Shown here: positions 1 to 18,771 of the stretch, piece by piece
Numbering within the stretch: the first letter of the stretch is position 1
Layout of the letters: each line of letters starts with the position of its first letter
DNA from: Rhodosporidiobolus odoratus
Taxonomy: Eukaryota > Basidiomycota > Microbotryomycetes > Sporidiobolales > Sporidiobolaceae
DNA: 64,000 bases
Reading direction: 5' to 3'
NCBI GenBank assembly: GCA_034387635.1
Contig: JAOANU010000004.1
Span: 1,302,001-1,366,000, forward strand
Position numbers and translations under genes: made by a program
Notes under the pieces: generated by a model
What the model was told of the DNA's origin: nothing
What the model saw: only the letters and a program-made list of their open reading frames with translations
Databases searched by the model: none

Positions 1-114
1 GTCTCAGGGAGACAGCTTCCTCCCACCGTGCGTTGACGTCTTCCTCGACCTCCTCCCCACCTTCAAGTTCCCGATCATCCCACTGACGCTGTTTCCCTCT
101 TCAACTCCTATCGC

Positions 115-122
115 TATATATA
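115..122 (+). promoter_or_regulatory. TATA-like box upstream of the aminotransferase
   Basis: TATATATA lies about 70 bp before the ATG at 192, a normal position for a fungal core promoter. The call rests on sequence and spacing only. Confidence 0.4.
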
Positions 123-191
123 GAACGGGATCACTCTGAGGCTCATAACGTAGGTCCATGCTAACCTTACCCGGTTCGTGATCTCTAGGCC

Positions 192-2885
192 ATGCTGAAG
201 ACCCTTGCCTCCTTCGTCGACGACGCCTCGCAGCTTTACCGCTCCGGTAAGTCGACCTTTGACCCTCCTCTCATCGCCCTCGTCAAGTTTCGTGTACGAT
301 TCCGTGTCACATAGCCATGGTTCACAGCTCGACGCGCTTACCGTCCTTCGCCATCTTTCTCTTTTCCTGTCTGCCGTGTTTCCTTCCTCCGTCCGCAGTC
401 CCCGGTCACCAGCACAAGAGCGACCAGAAACATGCTCACAAGGTAGCGGGGATCGACGCACCGGGAGAGACGGGCGTCATGTATGTCTCATCGAGAGCGT
501 CTGCGAACGGATGGACCGCCGGGAATGAAGAGGTGCGCCGGCCGCTTCTTCCTGGGCTCTTCTTCTCGGGTCGCTGAAATACCGCTGACGCTGATACGGG
601 AACCTGCGCAGTGGGCGAACTTCGTACGCGTCAAGGTCTTCTCGCTTCGGAGCACCGCAGATCGAACTGAGTTTTCCTTCTCGTTTCCTTCTTCCTTCGG
701 TCCTGCGCCACGAATCAGGGTCAAGGCGCGCCTGAAGGTATGCTATTCTGCTTTGAGCTAGTCTCTCGTACAGAGTCCCTGGGGTTCCTCCCCTTTCCTG
801 CTATTGACTCCCAACTCGGACCCTTCTTTCGCAGTCGGCCACCTTCCCGGCTCCTCCCCCCGCCCCGACATCCTCAATATTGCCGAGCTCTCCGCTTCTA
901 TCGGTTCAGACGTCAATGAATACGCCCCTACGACCGGCGTCAAAGAATTGAGACAAGCAGTTGCCGATCTCTACAACGAGACTTATCGAAAGGGCAAGGA
1001 GAGTCAATTGTGCGTTGACAACATCGTCAAGCTTGGCCCTTTACGAAACGTCCGCACAAGCGTGAGGGTGGGCTGACTGTTCACCCGTTCTTGCTCATGC
1101 AGTACTCACGAGAACGTCTGCATCGTTCCCGGCGGGTAAGCCTGGCTATTCGCCCTCTTATCCAGCTTCGATTGCTGACACTTGCCTTACATTTACTGTT
1201 AAGTCGCGCTGGTCTGACCCGCGTTGCGTCCGTCCTCTCTGACGTCTATGTCTCTTACACCCTCCCCGAGTATACCGCGTGCGTCTTCGCCCCTTCTGCT
1301 TCTGGTGCGAATGGCAGTTGACGCCTTCTCATGCACGGTGCAGCTACGACCAGCTCCTGTCATCCTTCAAGCGCCTCGTGCCTATTCCCACTACGCTGCA
1401 TGAGGAAGATGCGTATCATCTCAATGTGGACAAGCTTGAGGGAATGATCAAGGAGATGGGGTTGACAGCTTTGATGGTACGTCGGCCATACCTCGCCGCT
1501 GTCTATAGCCTATGTCAAAGCTGACTGTGAATGGCTCTCTCGCGACGATCTCTGCACAGCTTTCCAACCCGCACAACCCGGTAAGTCGCCTTACGCTTGC
1601 CTTTTTCATGTGTCCTACGAAACTGATTGTCACCTGCATGTCATACAGACCGGCCAAGTCATCTATGGCGAAGATCTGGCCAAACTCGTCGAGCTAGGGA
1701 GGAAAGGGACGACCATGATCCTGGACGAGGTGCGAGTCACTTTTGTTCCTCTAGCCTGCAGCGACTAACTAGCCGGCGCTACTCCAGTTTTACGAACAAT
1801 ACATCTACGACCTTGGCGAGGGCGCTCAAGTGTCAGCTGCAGAATACATCAAAGACGTAGATGAAGACAACGTGCGGTTATTACAAGTTTTCCTTCCGTC
1901 GGGCTCGTCTGAACCGTATGAGCGCTGCAGGTCGTCCTTATCAACGGCTTGACGAAGTGCTGGCGTCTCCCTGGGTGGAGGGTCGCCTGGGTCGTCGGTC
2001 CCAAGAGCTTGATCAAGGCTCTTGGTCAAAGTGGAGGATTCCTAGATGGAGGCGGTACGTTCTGCCCCTCTTCATTTCCCTAAGCCGGACCCACCCGCTC
2101 ACCCGCAAACCACCGAGTCTACAGCCTCCCACCTTCTCCAAGTCGCCGCCATCCCGCTCCTCAACCCCTCCCTAGTCCATTCCGACCGCCAAGCCCTTCA
2201 AACCCATTTCCGCAAAAAGAGGGATCACGTCCTGACTCGATTGAGGAAAATGGGGTTTGAAGTCAAGAATGCTCCGACGAGCACGTTTTATATTTGGTTG
2301 GATTTGAGGGGACTTCCGGAACCGTTGAATAGTGGGTTGGTGTTCTTTGAGGAGGGGTTGAGGGAGAAAGTTATTGTTGTGTGCGTGGCAGCTTCTCTCG
2401 GTTGTCTTGTCTTTCCCCTCGTGAGCAAGGTACGTAGGGTGTGCGCGAGCATCAAGCTGACTGTTGTCGTGAGTTGTTCAGCCCTGGACAATTCTTCGAC
2501 CTGAACCCATCACATCGGTACGTCGTATGCCGCAAGGCTCTTCATCTTGACAACACCCTTCAGCTCGTGTCAAAGGCTGGTCTTACTGATCTCTTGTTGG
2601 GTACCGCTTCGCAGACGCAACCTCTCCGACTCCCCCTGCGAGCACTTCGTTCGATTGTCCTTCGGTCCACCTATGGAAGAACTCGATCGAGGTGCGTCCA
2701 TATTTCCTCCTTCCCCTCGGGCCGTGTGCTCTTGCTGTCCCGGAACTCTCAGGCTACTGATCGGTGTTGGCGTGATTGATTGCGCAGGTCTAGACGGTAT
2801 CGAACGTCTGCTCAAAAGGGTCAAGCAACATGTCGAAGAGGGGACGGATCTGCATGAGGTCATTGGGAGGGATCTCAAGCAGTAA
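192..2885 (+). CDS. PLP-dependent class I/II aminotransferase, multi-exon
   Basis: Fold-type I aminotransferase, a cytosolic or mitochondrial PLP enzyme that moves an amino group from an amino acid to a 2-oxo acid. The ATG at 192 opens MLKTLASFVDDASQLYRS, followed by a GTAAGT donor. Later exons give YAPTTGVKELRQAV (822-1010), the NPHNP-TGQ substrate-loop motif split by an intron near 1580-1650, DEFYEQYIY (about 1725-1820), and NGLTKCWRLPGWRVAWV (about 1930-2000), whose lysine should form the Schiff base with PLP. The C-terminal exons carry FVRLSFGPP, with the expected substrate-carboxylate arginine, and end at TAA 2885. About ten exons are needed; exons 2-3 (about 400-480) are the least certain. 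Substrate specificity cannot be read from the sequence; aromatic, aspartate or kynurenine-type enzymes are all possible. Confidence 0.85.
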
Positions 2886-5017
2886 GGAGTGATGCTCGGA
2901 CTGTGTACAAGTCTGTTCAATCAATGGGTGAGGGCGCAACGGACACGAGCGACGCCGTTGCATCAGGTCTTGTCTGGGTTGAGAAGGCCAAAATCGAAGA
3001 GTCGGAGCACGTCTCGGCGACAAACACACAGCCGTGACTGTCGCTTACACCGTTACAGGAGCTGCAGCCTACAAGCGTGGCTCAGGATGGAGGCTCTAGC
3101 AAAAAAAAAAAGGTACAGGAAGAAGAGATTCGATTGTGGCGGGAGAGAAATCCGCCCGTGTGTCGCAACCTGCAAGGGATCGTGGAAACACTGCTCACCT
3201 CCTTCTAGTACCCTACTCTGAAGCCTTCTCACTCCATCTCTGTATCGGTCGGCCTGCCTCGCTGTCATCCTGTGGTGTACTACTGGGGGAGAGTGAAGCC
3301 AGTCATTGATTGGTACGAGGTGAGTTGGCTAATATTGCTATTCCATGATCATTGCCCTGTTACATCCACACAAGCATCAGGGGAAGGGAGTTAGAGACTT
3401 CTGGGTTGACTAGTCTATATGACTAGGAAGACTCGTCACTGTCCAGCTGGGCTCATATTCGCGCTCACGCACAAGACTACGACGCTTAGCTGAGCTGGAC
3501 CTGCGTGAGCTCGGCGGCCTAGCACTCTCAGCCTCAGTCCTCATGAATCTTGGCCAAGGGTCGCTGTCAGATGGCCTGTAACAGTTTGGCTAGTGATTTT
3601 GCGATTGGCGTATAGCTGAGCCCCAAGGATCAGCTGGACTCGGGATGACCCAGATGGACGAGTGACGCCGTCGTTGATGTGTGGCAGCTGCTGGAACAGT
3701 CGAAGAGGGGCTGTAAACCATCATATAAGCACAGACCAGACTCTGGGCAAGACAAAGGGGACGTACAATCTCCCACGGATCGAGCAACTCCGCCTTTTTA
3801 AGCCTGGCCCGGGCTTGATCCAAGAGCGCTTTTGCCTGAAGGCGACCACCTTGCGCGAGTGCCCAGACACTCCACCTGGCACGCCGATACTCGCGCACAT
3901 CCCTGTACCATGTAATGACGCTGCGAGAGCGTGCGGAACCTGGTCACGAAAGATGAGACGGTCGGCCTGGGCTCGTCCAAAGGGGTCCTTGACTTCCGTC
4001 AGCAAGGGAATGACGATGTCCTCGAGGGATGGGTCCAAGATAGTGTGCGGTACTTGCTGCATGTGGAACCTCAAGGGGACGTGCAGAGCTACGGCGGGCG
4101 GAATCTCTAAAAGCATATCCTTGCAGCTCCTAGCTCTGCTTGCTGGAAGTATATGACAAAGCACGCCGGTCCGCCTCCGCGCCGTTGAAAGAGCCTAATT
4201 TAGGCAAGAAAGCAGTGCTGACGGTGCTGACCTATCTGCGGATTCTTGTCAAGGTCTGCCGGATGGAGATGCCCTTTCACTCTGGCCCCTGTGCTTTCGA
4301 GCGTCCGGGGAGGGCGAAATTCGGCTGAGACAGTGGATCTATCTTACTGATGAGGTTACACAGAGCAAGAAGATCGAGGCGCGAGGAGGGCCGTCGAGAC
4401 TGGCTCGAGCGCGGAACACGATCGAATCGAAAAGGTCGTTCAAACCTTCGACTAGGAGGGGGTGGGGGCTGAGAGCGCAGAGCGTCTCGGGCGCAGGACC
4501 CCGGCGGACGCAGCCGCGGGCGCGCAGACGAATCGTCAGGCCGAAACCGGGGAGGCAAGTCCGGGGAGGAGGGCGGGAAGAAGATCGCAAGAACTGCCCG
4601 AGCGAGCGAAGAGCGAAGCGAGGACGAGGGAAAGAAGAGAAGCGCAGCACAGCGCCCGCTCGAACGTCGAGAGAGGAGAGCGAAAGAGACTACAACGAAA
4701 CGCAGTCGCTAGGGACCTCTCGCAGGGCCCTCCGTTGCGCCCTCTGCGCCCCTGCTCCGCTGGCTAGCCGCCAGCGAAGCACGAGGCCGCCGACTTGAGA
4801 AGGTCCGCGCGCCTTCCCACGAGGTCTCCTGCGACGACCGCTTGAAAGCGTGTGTATGGGATACCAGAGGGCGTTACAAGAAGCAACATCATCCGTCGGG
4901 GGGGGGGGGAGAGACGAAGCTGAGGAGTCGCGTATGGGTAGCAATACTCGCAGCGTCTCATTGCTTCGCTTGCTGTGCAGCAGCTTATCCCGCGCGGGAA
5001 ATGCTTGACCAACACTT
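2886..5017. other. 2.1-kb stretch without a confident gene
   Basis: Only short open frames occur here. The longest (3721-4164, minus, 147 codons) has no motif I recognise and no convincing exon partner. Frames at 4277-4767 on both strands are Arg/Pro/Ser-rich and mirror one another, which is typical of GC-biased non-coding DNA. A run of ten G at about 4899-4908 lies near the 3' end of the DUF1640 gene. A decayed gene at 3.6-4.2 kb is possible. Confidence 0.4.
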
Positions 5018-6492
5018 CTACTCCCCCTCCTCTCCCACTCTCTTCCCCTTCGCCACCCCCATCTTTTGCCCCGCCGTCGCGCCCGCCTGACCCGTCCAAT
5101 AAGCCCATCCTTTGTTCGCCGGTGTCCCATCCGGTAGAACCTCGGCTTCCTCCCCTCCTCCAGGTTGGACCTGTACGCCGAGTTCTTCGATTGTGGGAAG
5201 TGGTTGTTCGGTCGAAGATTTGGATTTTTTCGAGACGGAACGGGAGGAAAAGGTTGCGACCACTACTACGACGACGACGACGATGGCGGTCATAACTCGG
5301 CCTGCAGGAGGAGCAGCGATGTGTCACAGAGTGCAGGACGATGTAGGAGAGAGAACTTGACACACGTGTGCTGATCCACTTTGTGGCCTCTATTTCTGTT
5401 CGGACCTCGCTCAGCAAGATGGTGAATCTACTATTCAGGTCCTGCACAAGGCTGGCTTTCAGCGGGCACACGAAAGCAAGAGCGCATGAGTTTTCGACGT
5501 ACCATGACTTTCTTATCCAGATTCTGCAGTTCCTGACCCGTTTCCTCTTTTCGGGCATTTGCTTCGAGCTGCACAACAACGGTTTGAGGCTCGACACGAA
5601 AGGCAGAACGACGGGAGAACGCACCTGGATGTCACTTGATAACCTCTGCATGTCCTCCTTCATCTTCTGCTCGAGGGCATCGACCTCTCGCTGCAGACTA
5701 GCTGTCAAGCTTTTCAACGTGATGCTGTCATTCCGAGACTTGACCTGCGAGCCCGTCTTGAGCTCGTTCAGGGCGGCAGCGAACAGATAGGCTTCCTACC
5801 GAGCCTGGTTAATCAGCAAGCTGCAAGACCGGAGGGCAACCGGGGCAAAGGAAGAAGTGAATGAGACGCACATTCTCCAAATCCTGCTTGTTCAGTAACT
5901 CCTGCCTCGCCCGCTCTTCTTCCCGTATCAGCAGTGACTTGGTAGCCTGCATCAAATCTTCCGCCATTCCTCGCGGTACGCTTGCCTGTTCCAGTTTTCG
6001 CACGAAGCGGTGGGTGGAAAAGGGGATTCGGGGAACGGGGAGGACGTGGCTGTGAAGGTGGGGAAGGCCGGATTCTGGAGGAGAGACGACTACTCCAGCG
6101 TCGTCTGGGGCTGAATTTGGAGGTAATGTTGAGGGCGCTATGGGTTCGGGCTGTACAGGAACGGGTGAAGGCGGAGAAGGTGTTGAGGGAGTAATGGCGG
6201 AGGTGGAAGGAACAGTTTCCGCACTGTTGATACTGTCCACAGCATGGGAAGACAGTGGAGTTGCGCCTGCTACGCCTGCTTCTCGCGCCAGTTCCCGCTC
6301 TGACGCCTCGGTAAATTGCAGGCGGTCTCGTGGTCGCAACTTGCGTGAGGCCGAGACTGATCCGTGGGCGTCTTCGCGGTCTGGAGCTGGAGCAGAACGC
6401 TTGACGGTCGGTACTGTGAATGTCCGTCGAGGACAGGAAGGCAAAATGGGTGCGGAGCGGCAGGGGAAGGCGAAGAGGGTGCGAGGTGACAT
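5018..6492 (-). CDS. Mitochondrial coiled-coil protein, DUF1640 (MCUR1/CCDC90-like)
   Basis: Members of this family are inner-membrane mitochondrial proteins with a long coiled coil and a C-terminal membrane anchor; animal MCUR1 and CCDC90B are linked to calcium uniporter or respiratory-chain assembly. The true ATG is at 6492 (MSPRTLFAFPCRSAPILPS), giving an Arg-rich N-terminus like a mitochondrial presequence. A Pro/Ser-rich linker follows, then the family core THRFVRKLEQASVPRGMAED and EEERARQELLNKQDLEN. An intron leads to EAYLFAAALNELKTGSQV and SLQREVDALEQKMKEDMQRL (coiled coil). The last splice joins KWISTR to RVMTAIVVVVVVVVA, a single hydrophobic span, and the frame stops at 5018. At least five exons. 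The final 75 residues are polar and poorly conserved. Confidence 0.75.
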
Positions 6493-7098
6493 GGTGGGAA
6501 AAGCGTTCAAGTCGTAGCTGCAGAGCGGCGAGCATGAGTACAGTCTTACTGGTGAGGTGCAGCTCCACTACCACGTCTCTGCTCATCTGTCCGGATTTGT
6601 GCTATGTACCCCACTTGCACTGGGTCCGCCTCGATCAGACGCCGGTTGTCGCCCCTGATGAGCGAGTGAGGATATCACACGCACCGCTCTGAGATATGTC
6701 TCAGCCTGGAGCCAGTTACCGGATGTCCAACGAGGGTCGTTGCGATGTTTGATTAGGCGGATTGATGAAGGCGCTGAGAACGACTGGCGGACGACGATCA
6801 ACCTTGCGAGAGCGCAGGAGGGTGTGTATGTGGCGAGAAAGGGTGTAGCAAGCGGGGTAGAGGGGTACAACGACCGCAGGAAAGTGGACAATGTATAAAA
6901 CCACGACAAGGTGCGACACCCCTCCTCCTCGCGATCTCTTTCCCATTGCCAACGCTTCTCCTGCCAATAGAGCCTGGCCCTCGCCGTTCACTACTACTAA
7001 CAGACGGAGACAGGACGATATCAGCAACGAGACGAACCTCCTATAGCAACAGTAAAAGTGTATCTTTTGGGAACAGTAAAAGTCTATCTTGACATCCG
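6493..7098. other. Intergenic, convergent/upstream DNA with a short direct repeat
   Basis: This lies between the ABC transporter stop and the DUF1640 start, so it holds the 3' end of one minus-strand gene and the promoter of the next. No coding exon is convincing. The only structure seen is an imperfect 19-bp direct repeat (AACAGTAAAAGTSTATCTT) at 7048-7066 and 7072-7090. Confidence 0.5.
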
Positions 7099-14197
<7,099 letters not shown>

Positions 14198-14778
14198 TAT
14201 AGATAACTCGAACGCTGAGAACGAGAAGAGCGAGAGTGGATTCAAAGCGAGGACAATGAGGACAGAATCAACATTGGATCAACGTCTCCTCTGCTGCGCT
14301 CTGTAGCAGCAGACCACTATGACTTACGAGTACAATACTCGCTCACTCGTCAAGATCGACTGGCTGTCCTTCCGTCCCTCTCACCCTGCTCCACGCTGTT
14401 CCTCCCCTCATCTGCTTCTTCTTCATCAACGTCACAGAGCAATCACACCACACTCACCTCGTCGGTACAGCTACAGAATATCGACTGCCAGACACCGGTC
14501 TTCAGCGAGTCTCTACACCTAGCCAGAATTTGCAGTACAGACGCGCGTCTTGCACCGCTTTCAAGCCCTAGTCCGGTCTCTGTTCGGTATCTGTCATGTC
14601 CGCCGTTCCGTTCGATCCGTTAAATTAGCCTCTCAACCTCCGCGGAGGCTCTTTTGTTTACCCTCGCCACTCGTCGCCCACAGCGGATTCTGTGTTTCCT
14701 TCCCTCCCTCCCGCATCCTGACTGCATACTGACCACCTTGGCTCTCCTGCTCAGCGACCGTAGCACAACAGTTCAAAT
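14198..14778. other. Divergent promoter region
   Basis: Lies between the minus-strand ABC transporter and the plus-strand short-family copy 1. It is CT-rich on the plus strand near the short gene. No coding exon is supported. Confidence 0.4.
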
Positions 14779-15460
14779 ATGCCCCCCCACGTACCTCGCC
14801 CGATCTCGTACGAGAACTTCACCCTTTTCCTCTATAGTCTTGGCGAGGTCTTTCCGCTCAACAGCACGCAACACTCTGCGGTGTTGAGCTGGGTCAACAA
14901 GATCGTCGATGCCATCCCTCAGCACTACTGGGACGCGCTGGTTCTGGCCAATGCTCACGGAGAAACGGGTCAACAGGGTCTGACGGTCAAGCTTCAGAAG
15001 GCGGTCGACAATTACAAGGCCGCGCCAGTACGCTACCCGCTGGTGAGCATTGCGTTTTCTTGCCCCTTTTTTGTAAAAGAGAACAGAGAGGGCTGCGAGC
15101 TGATATGCATGACGGCCCTTTTATCCAGCCAGGAGGCGCCAACGTGCAAGCCTTTCTAGTAAGCCCATTGTCCTTCTCTCTCCTTTTTAATCTCATCTCA
15201 AGTTTCAAGCTCACCCTTTTCGCTCTTTTCAGGCCAACTACCCGTTGAAGGACGACTCTAGCAGCGAGGGCGAATCATCCATGCACGTAAGTTTCCGTCT
15301 TCCTGCTCTCAAATCCATCTCCTCAGAGTGTGCTTCCTTCTAAATAACTGGATACTCTGAACAGGCACTCGCTCACCTCAGCAGCCCGGATCCGTTCCAC
15401 CCCGGCGCCCGATCCGCTTCGACAGCCTACCAGAACTACGGACGACTAGCCTTCAGATAG
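14779..15460 (+). CDS. Short-family copy 1, small intron-rich protein of unknown function
   Basis: I do not recognise this family. The ATG at 14779 opens an 87-codon first exon with PRPISYENFTLFLYSL and the family core AIPQHYWDALVLANAHGETG-QQGL, ending at a GTGAGC donor. Three further exons follow: a short one (FIQPGGANVQAF), ANYPLKDDSSSEGESSMH, and a last exon starting ALAHLSSPDPFHPGARS and stopping at 15460. About 150 aa, no signal peptide or membrane span. The same exon order and the HYW..L..N..G-TGQ core recur at 16080 and 26143. The last-exon peptide is also shared with the long-family genes at 40.8-44.4 and 52.3 kb. All four exons are open with canonical splice sites, so this copy looks intact. 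Confidence 0.65.
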
Positions 15461-16079
15461 TACCCGAGTTGTCAGCGGTAGCCCCCCGGGATGTCAGCGA
15501 TTTTCTCACGAGCAGGGTTGTGTGAAGGCAAAGTCGCGAGGTAAGTGCACAGCAGGGACCCATGGAATGCAGGTTGTATAATGTCAGTAGGCGAGTTCTC
15601 TTGATCTGATGCAGTGCAGTGCGTCGCGGGGTGCAGATCGCTCGCAGAGCTCGCATCTGAACATGGAGATCGGCTGATTGCCCTCCCACTGATTTCGACC
15701 TGTTCCACCCTGTTCGTCGCTATCTCTACCTTCTACACTAACTGCTTTACTTCGTCAACTCACGCAGCTAGCGAGCTTGCCGGGACCTACTCCGCACTCC
15801 GCCTCTACCGCTGATGACACAACGCTGCTTGTCAGCCTCTTGCAGACGCCTTCGTCGCCTTTGTGTCGCCTTTTCGCCTGAAATAGCCTTATTGTCAGCA
15901 TGATCACCTCACCCAAACCTCAGATCTTCTGAAGAATCAAAGCAGGCTATGTGTATGACGCCGCCGTCTTGGCAATTGCTTTGGTCGTCTTCACAGCCTT
16001 CAACCGCATCCTCTTGCGTTTTTTCCTCCTGGCCTCTTTCCTCTCTGGTGTACCCACACCTCCAACTTATAGCCTCGGC
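15461..16079. other. Intergenic between short-family copies 1 and 2
   Basis: No supported exon. A short word at 15613-15632 (CAGTGCAGTGCGTCGCGGGG) recurs nearly unchanged near 17330, beyond copy 2. This may be a trace of the local duplication that made the two copies. Confidence 0.35.
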
Positions 16080-16722
16080 ATGTCACCGCATTTGCACTCA
16101 TTGCCTAGACCCACCTCGATCCTCTATCAAATGCCTACCCGCTCCCTCGCTGCCATCCGCGATTACCTGCGATCTCGTTCAAGCGGTAACCACGCCTCCG
16201 CAGATGCCTGGTCCGCCAAAGCTAGTGCGGCCATTCTCAAACATTACCAGAATGCCTTGACGGTACTACACGAGGGAAAACGGGGCAAATGGCACTACTG
16301 GAAGAGGTGCAGCGGGTTGACGGAGAGGTGCGAAGCAGGCAGGTGACTGATTTGGTAAGTTAGTCTCCGTAGTATAGCTGTACTTTACCCTCACACCCCA
16401 TCTCTCCCTCTCTCAATGTGTGGTATAGCCAGAAGGCTGGCAACTACAGGCTATCGCAGTGAGTGATGTTTTCGCAGACCGTCCCGCATCCTTCTCCAGA
16501 TCTTCATACCTTGTGTTCAACAGTTAAAGTACAAAGTACAATCTAACGCCGGAACAAGACACGAACGAGCACGTACGTTCACCATCCACCTGCTGACCCC
16601 AAGCGCCTTTCACCAACCCTAATCTTCTTGGTCCGTGACTCACTGAGACTCAGTCTCTTCCGCATCTTGCTGCGCTGGATCCTTTCCACCCTTGGGCCCG
16701 CTCAACCACACTACGCTATTGT
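16080..16722 (+). pseudogene. Short-family copy 2, probably frameshifted
   Basis: Homologue of the gene at 14779. The ATG at 16080 gives MSPHLHSLPRPTSILYQ, and the exon runs to AAILKHYQNALTV, matching the HYW.AL core of copies 1 and 3. The next conserved stretch, GKTGQMALLEEVQRV (about 16275-16320), is in a different frame, so one base has been lost or gained near 16270. Downstream exons are recognisable: RQVTDL with a GTAAGT donor, PEGWQLQAIA, LKYKVQSNAGTRHERA and a final exon SLPHLAALDPFHPWARS (from about 16651). The frame change cannot be removed with a plausible intron, so I treat the copy as damaged; a sequencing error would give the same picture. Confidence 0.55.
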
Positions 16723-18715
16723 ACTCTTGCAAGCCAAGTCTTCCAGTAAAGATCTGCGCCATGGACACCTCACAACGCGCGGCCTCCTTCCAAAGTTTCC
16801 GCCCATGGGTGTAAGGCCTCGCGCAATATACCGTGAGTCATCTCTACTTGCAAGTCCCCTGCAATGCGAAGTAGACAAGTGGACAAGTATTAAGTGACGC
16901 TCGCTGGAAGGCGAGAAGACACAGCAAGTCAAGTCGAGATGTCGAGACGCGATAGCGAGTATTTCCCCCGTTCCTTCCTGATCGCTTCCCTTCTGCAGTT
17001 CACCTTAGCCTGTTCAGCCAATTGAGTGTTCTCATCGACTAGTGCGCGTGCCGCTTCAGAGGACCTGGAAACGAGCGCACCGAGACGAGCCACTCAAGGG
17101 GCGTGAATGGCATAAATTCTTGTCCTATCAGGAGAGGGAATATGGGCCGCGAAGCTTACTCAGGTGATCTGCATGTTGAACACCCGTGCAGGATCAGTCG
17201 ACTCCCTATGGCTCAAGGCCATCTCGACGTTGCGGGCAGCGGTGCGGCCGAGGGAGAACCTCCTCAACTCTCCCTACAGTCTCGCTGTCGCTCCTCCGTC
17301 CCCTTTAGCCGACCTACATCCACACTCAGTGCAGTGTGTCGCGGGAGAGCTCGTCGCTCCTCCCAGAGGACGGTACGTACGGCCCGGTCGCGCGGCAACG
17401 GAAGAGAGCCGCTGGCAGTGGGGCTTGACTTATGCTGTTCCTGCCACTCTGTCGAGCCTGACTGATCAGGACAAAAGGGTGAGAGTTGTGTCAAGCTTTA
17501 ATTTCGCACTATGGTATAGTATTTCCTTGTTCAGCTGAAGCAGCTGCTTACTCACCGTACACCGCCTTTGCATACTGTAGCCCCTCTCGGACGCTTTCGG
17601 CGTAAGAGGTCTCCGATCACTTTTTTCTCCTCGGCCTTCTCCCTGAGCCAGCTTCTGGCGACCCGGGGGTTGATCCCCACCCGGCTGTACATTTCAGTAA
17701 AGTGCGCTGATCGCTAAGCTACACTTGTTCGTTACGAAACTAGAAGAGCTATGAAGACAATGTCCGTTATATATTGTTATTGTTGTTTTGTAAGTGTTAC
17801 AACTACCCTGTCAGCGAGGGAGGTGGGCGGGTTGTCGAAAAGGGATTCCTTGAAGCCGAAGGCTCGCAACGACTTGAACGCGACGTCGTCAGCTCCTTCT
17901 GCTTCACCTGAATAGCCGAGTGGGGAGGCTCACCTTAAAGGCGAGGAGGAAGTGACCTTTGCTAGAGCTTGAAAGTGGGCGAAGCCCGGGTAAGGCGACG
18001 CCTGGGGGACAAGTCGTACGCAAAGGTCAGCGTCCAGGCAGTAGTCGCTGTACTAGGGCTCCCAAGCGACGTACCTGTAACCCTTGCTCTACTTGTGTCC
18101 GTCTTCCTGCCGAGAGAGCCAAAGGCTCGAAGAAACTGAGATGTCAACGAAAGACGCGATGTCAGTTTCTTAGTTTCGGCCAGAGCGCTCGAAGCGCTGC
18201 AGGAAGCGGGGAAGTAGTAGCCCGGGATTGGAGGCTCCTTGCCGACCTCAGCAGGCGAGGCCTAACTGAGGAGGGCGCCTTCGGATCCAAAAACCCCCCA
18301 CTCGAATTCCGAAGGAGGGAGAGGAAGGGGAATTTGAAACGCACCTGACTAGAGTGGCGAAGCTGGGCCAGGCGACCTCTTGCTAACTCGAGCTAGTCAA
18401 ACTCGAGGTCGTACACAAGAGAGAAGAAGGAAACACAGAGAGGGAAGGACTGGTGGGACCAAGTCTCCCTAGCAACACTGTTTCTGCTTCCGTAGGCATC
18501 GAGGACGCAGTGAGGGCGCGGAGCGAATCGAACCACGAAGACATCTAGAGACTCTGTGATTTTTCCCTAGCGCTTTCGAGCGAGTGTGAGTGAGCGAGAA
18601 AGACGCGTCTTCGAGAGAGATTGTTTTCTTCTTTGTCATTTTCGCTCGCTTCTTTCGTCGCTCGCTTGGCGTTTGGAGATTGTTTTCAGCGCTCTCTTCT
18701 ACCCTATCTGCAGCT

Positions 18716-18716
<1 letters not shown>
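16723..18716. other. 2-kb region between short-family copy 2 and the retrotransposon
   Basis: No confident gene. The left end of the DIRS-like element probably lies somewhere in this stretch, but I could not find a repeat shared with the DNA after 25939. Between 17940 and 18410 a motif resembling GGCGAAGC...GGCGACG occurs twice (about 17978 and 18356), which may belong to the element's leader. A tRNA-like stretch near 17660-17730 is discussed under rejected items. Confidence 0.35.

Positions 18717-18760
<44 letters not shown>
18717..18760 (+). repeat. 44-bp uninterrupted poly-C tract
   Basis: Forty-four consecutive C residues end 11 bp before the gag ATG at 18772. It is the longest homopolymer in the window. 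It may be in the 5' leader of the retrotransposon; its exact length in the genome is uncertain because such tracts are hard to sequence. Confidence 0.9.
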
Positions 18761-18762
<2 letters not shown>

Positions 18763-18771
18763 TCCCCCGCC

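Noticed and set aside
3721..4164. 147-codon minus-strand frame as a possible gene or remnant of the long family (it contains LLEIPPAVALHVP and KDPFGRAQADR)
   Set aside because: The resemblance to LELEIPAAF and DPF-type motifs is too short; there is no ordered set of exons or last-exon peptide.
4277..4767. Overlapping Arg/Pro-rich frames on both strands
   Set aside because: They mirror each other as expected for GC-biased non-coding DNA; no motifs or splice partners.
17103..17538. Frames of 120-124 codons as a possible gene
   Set aside because: Two overlapping frames of similar length, with no family motif or conserved exon pattern.
17655..17735. tRNA-like sequence on the minus strand (TAGCTTAGCGATCAGCGCA resembling an A box, GGGGATCAACCCC resembling a B box)
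   Set aside because: The acceptor and anticodon stems do not pair and the B box matches only partly. It could be a decayed tRNA or tRNA-derived fragment, but a tRNA gene is not supported.
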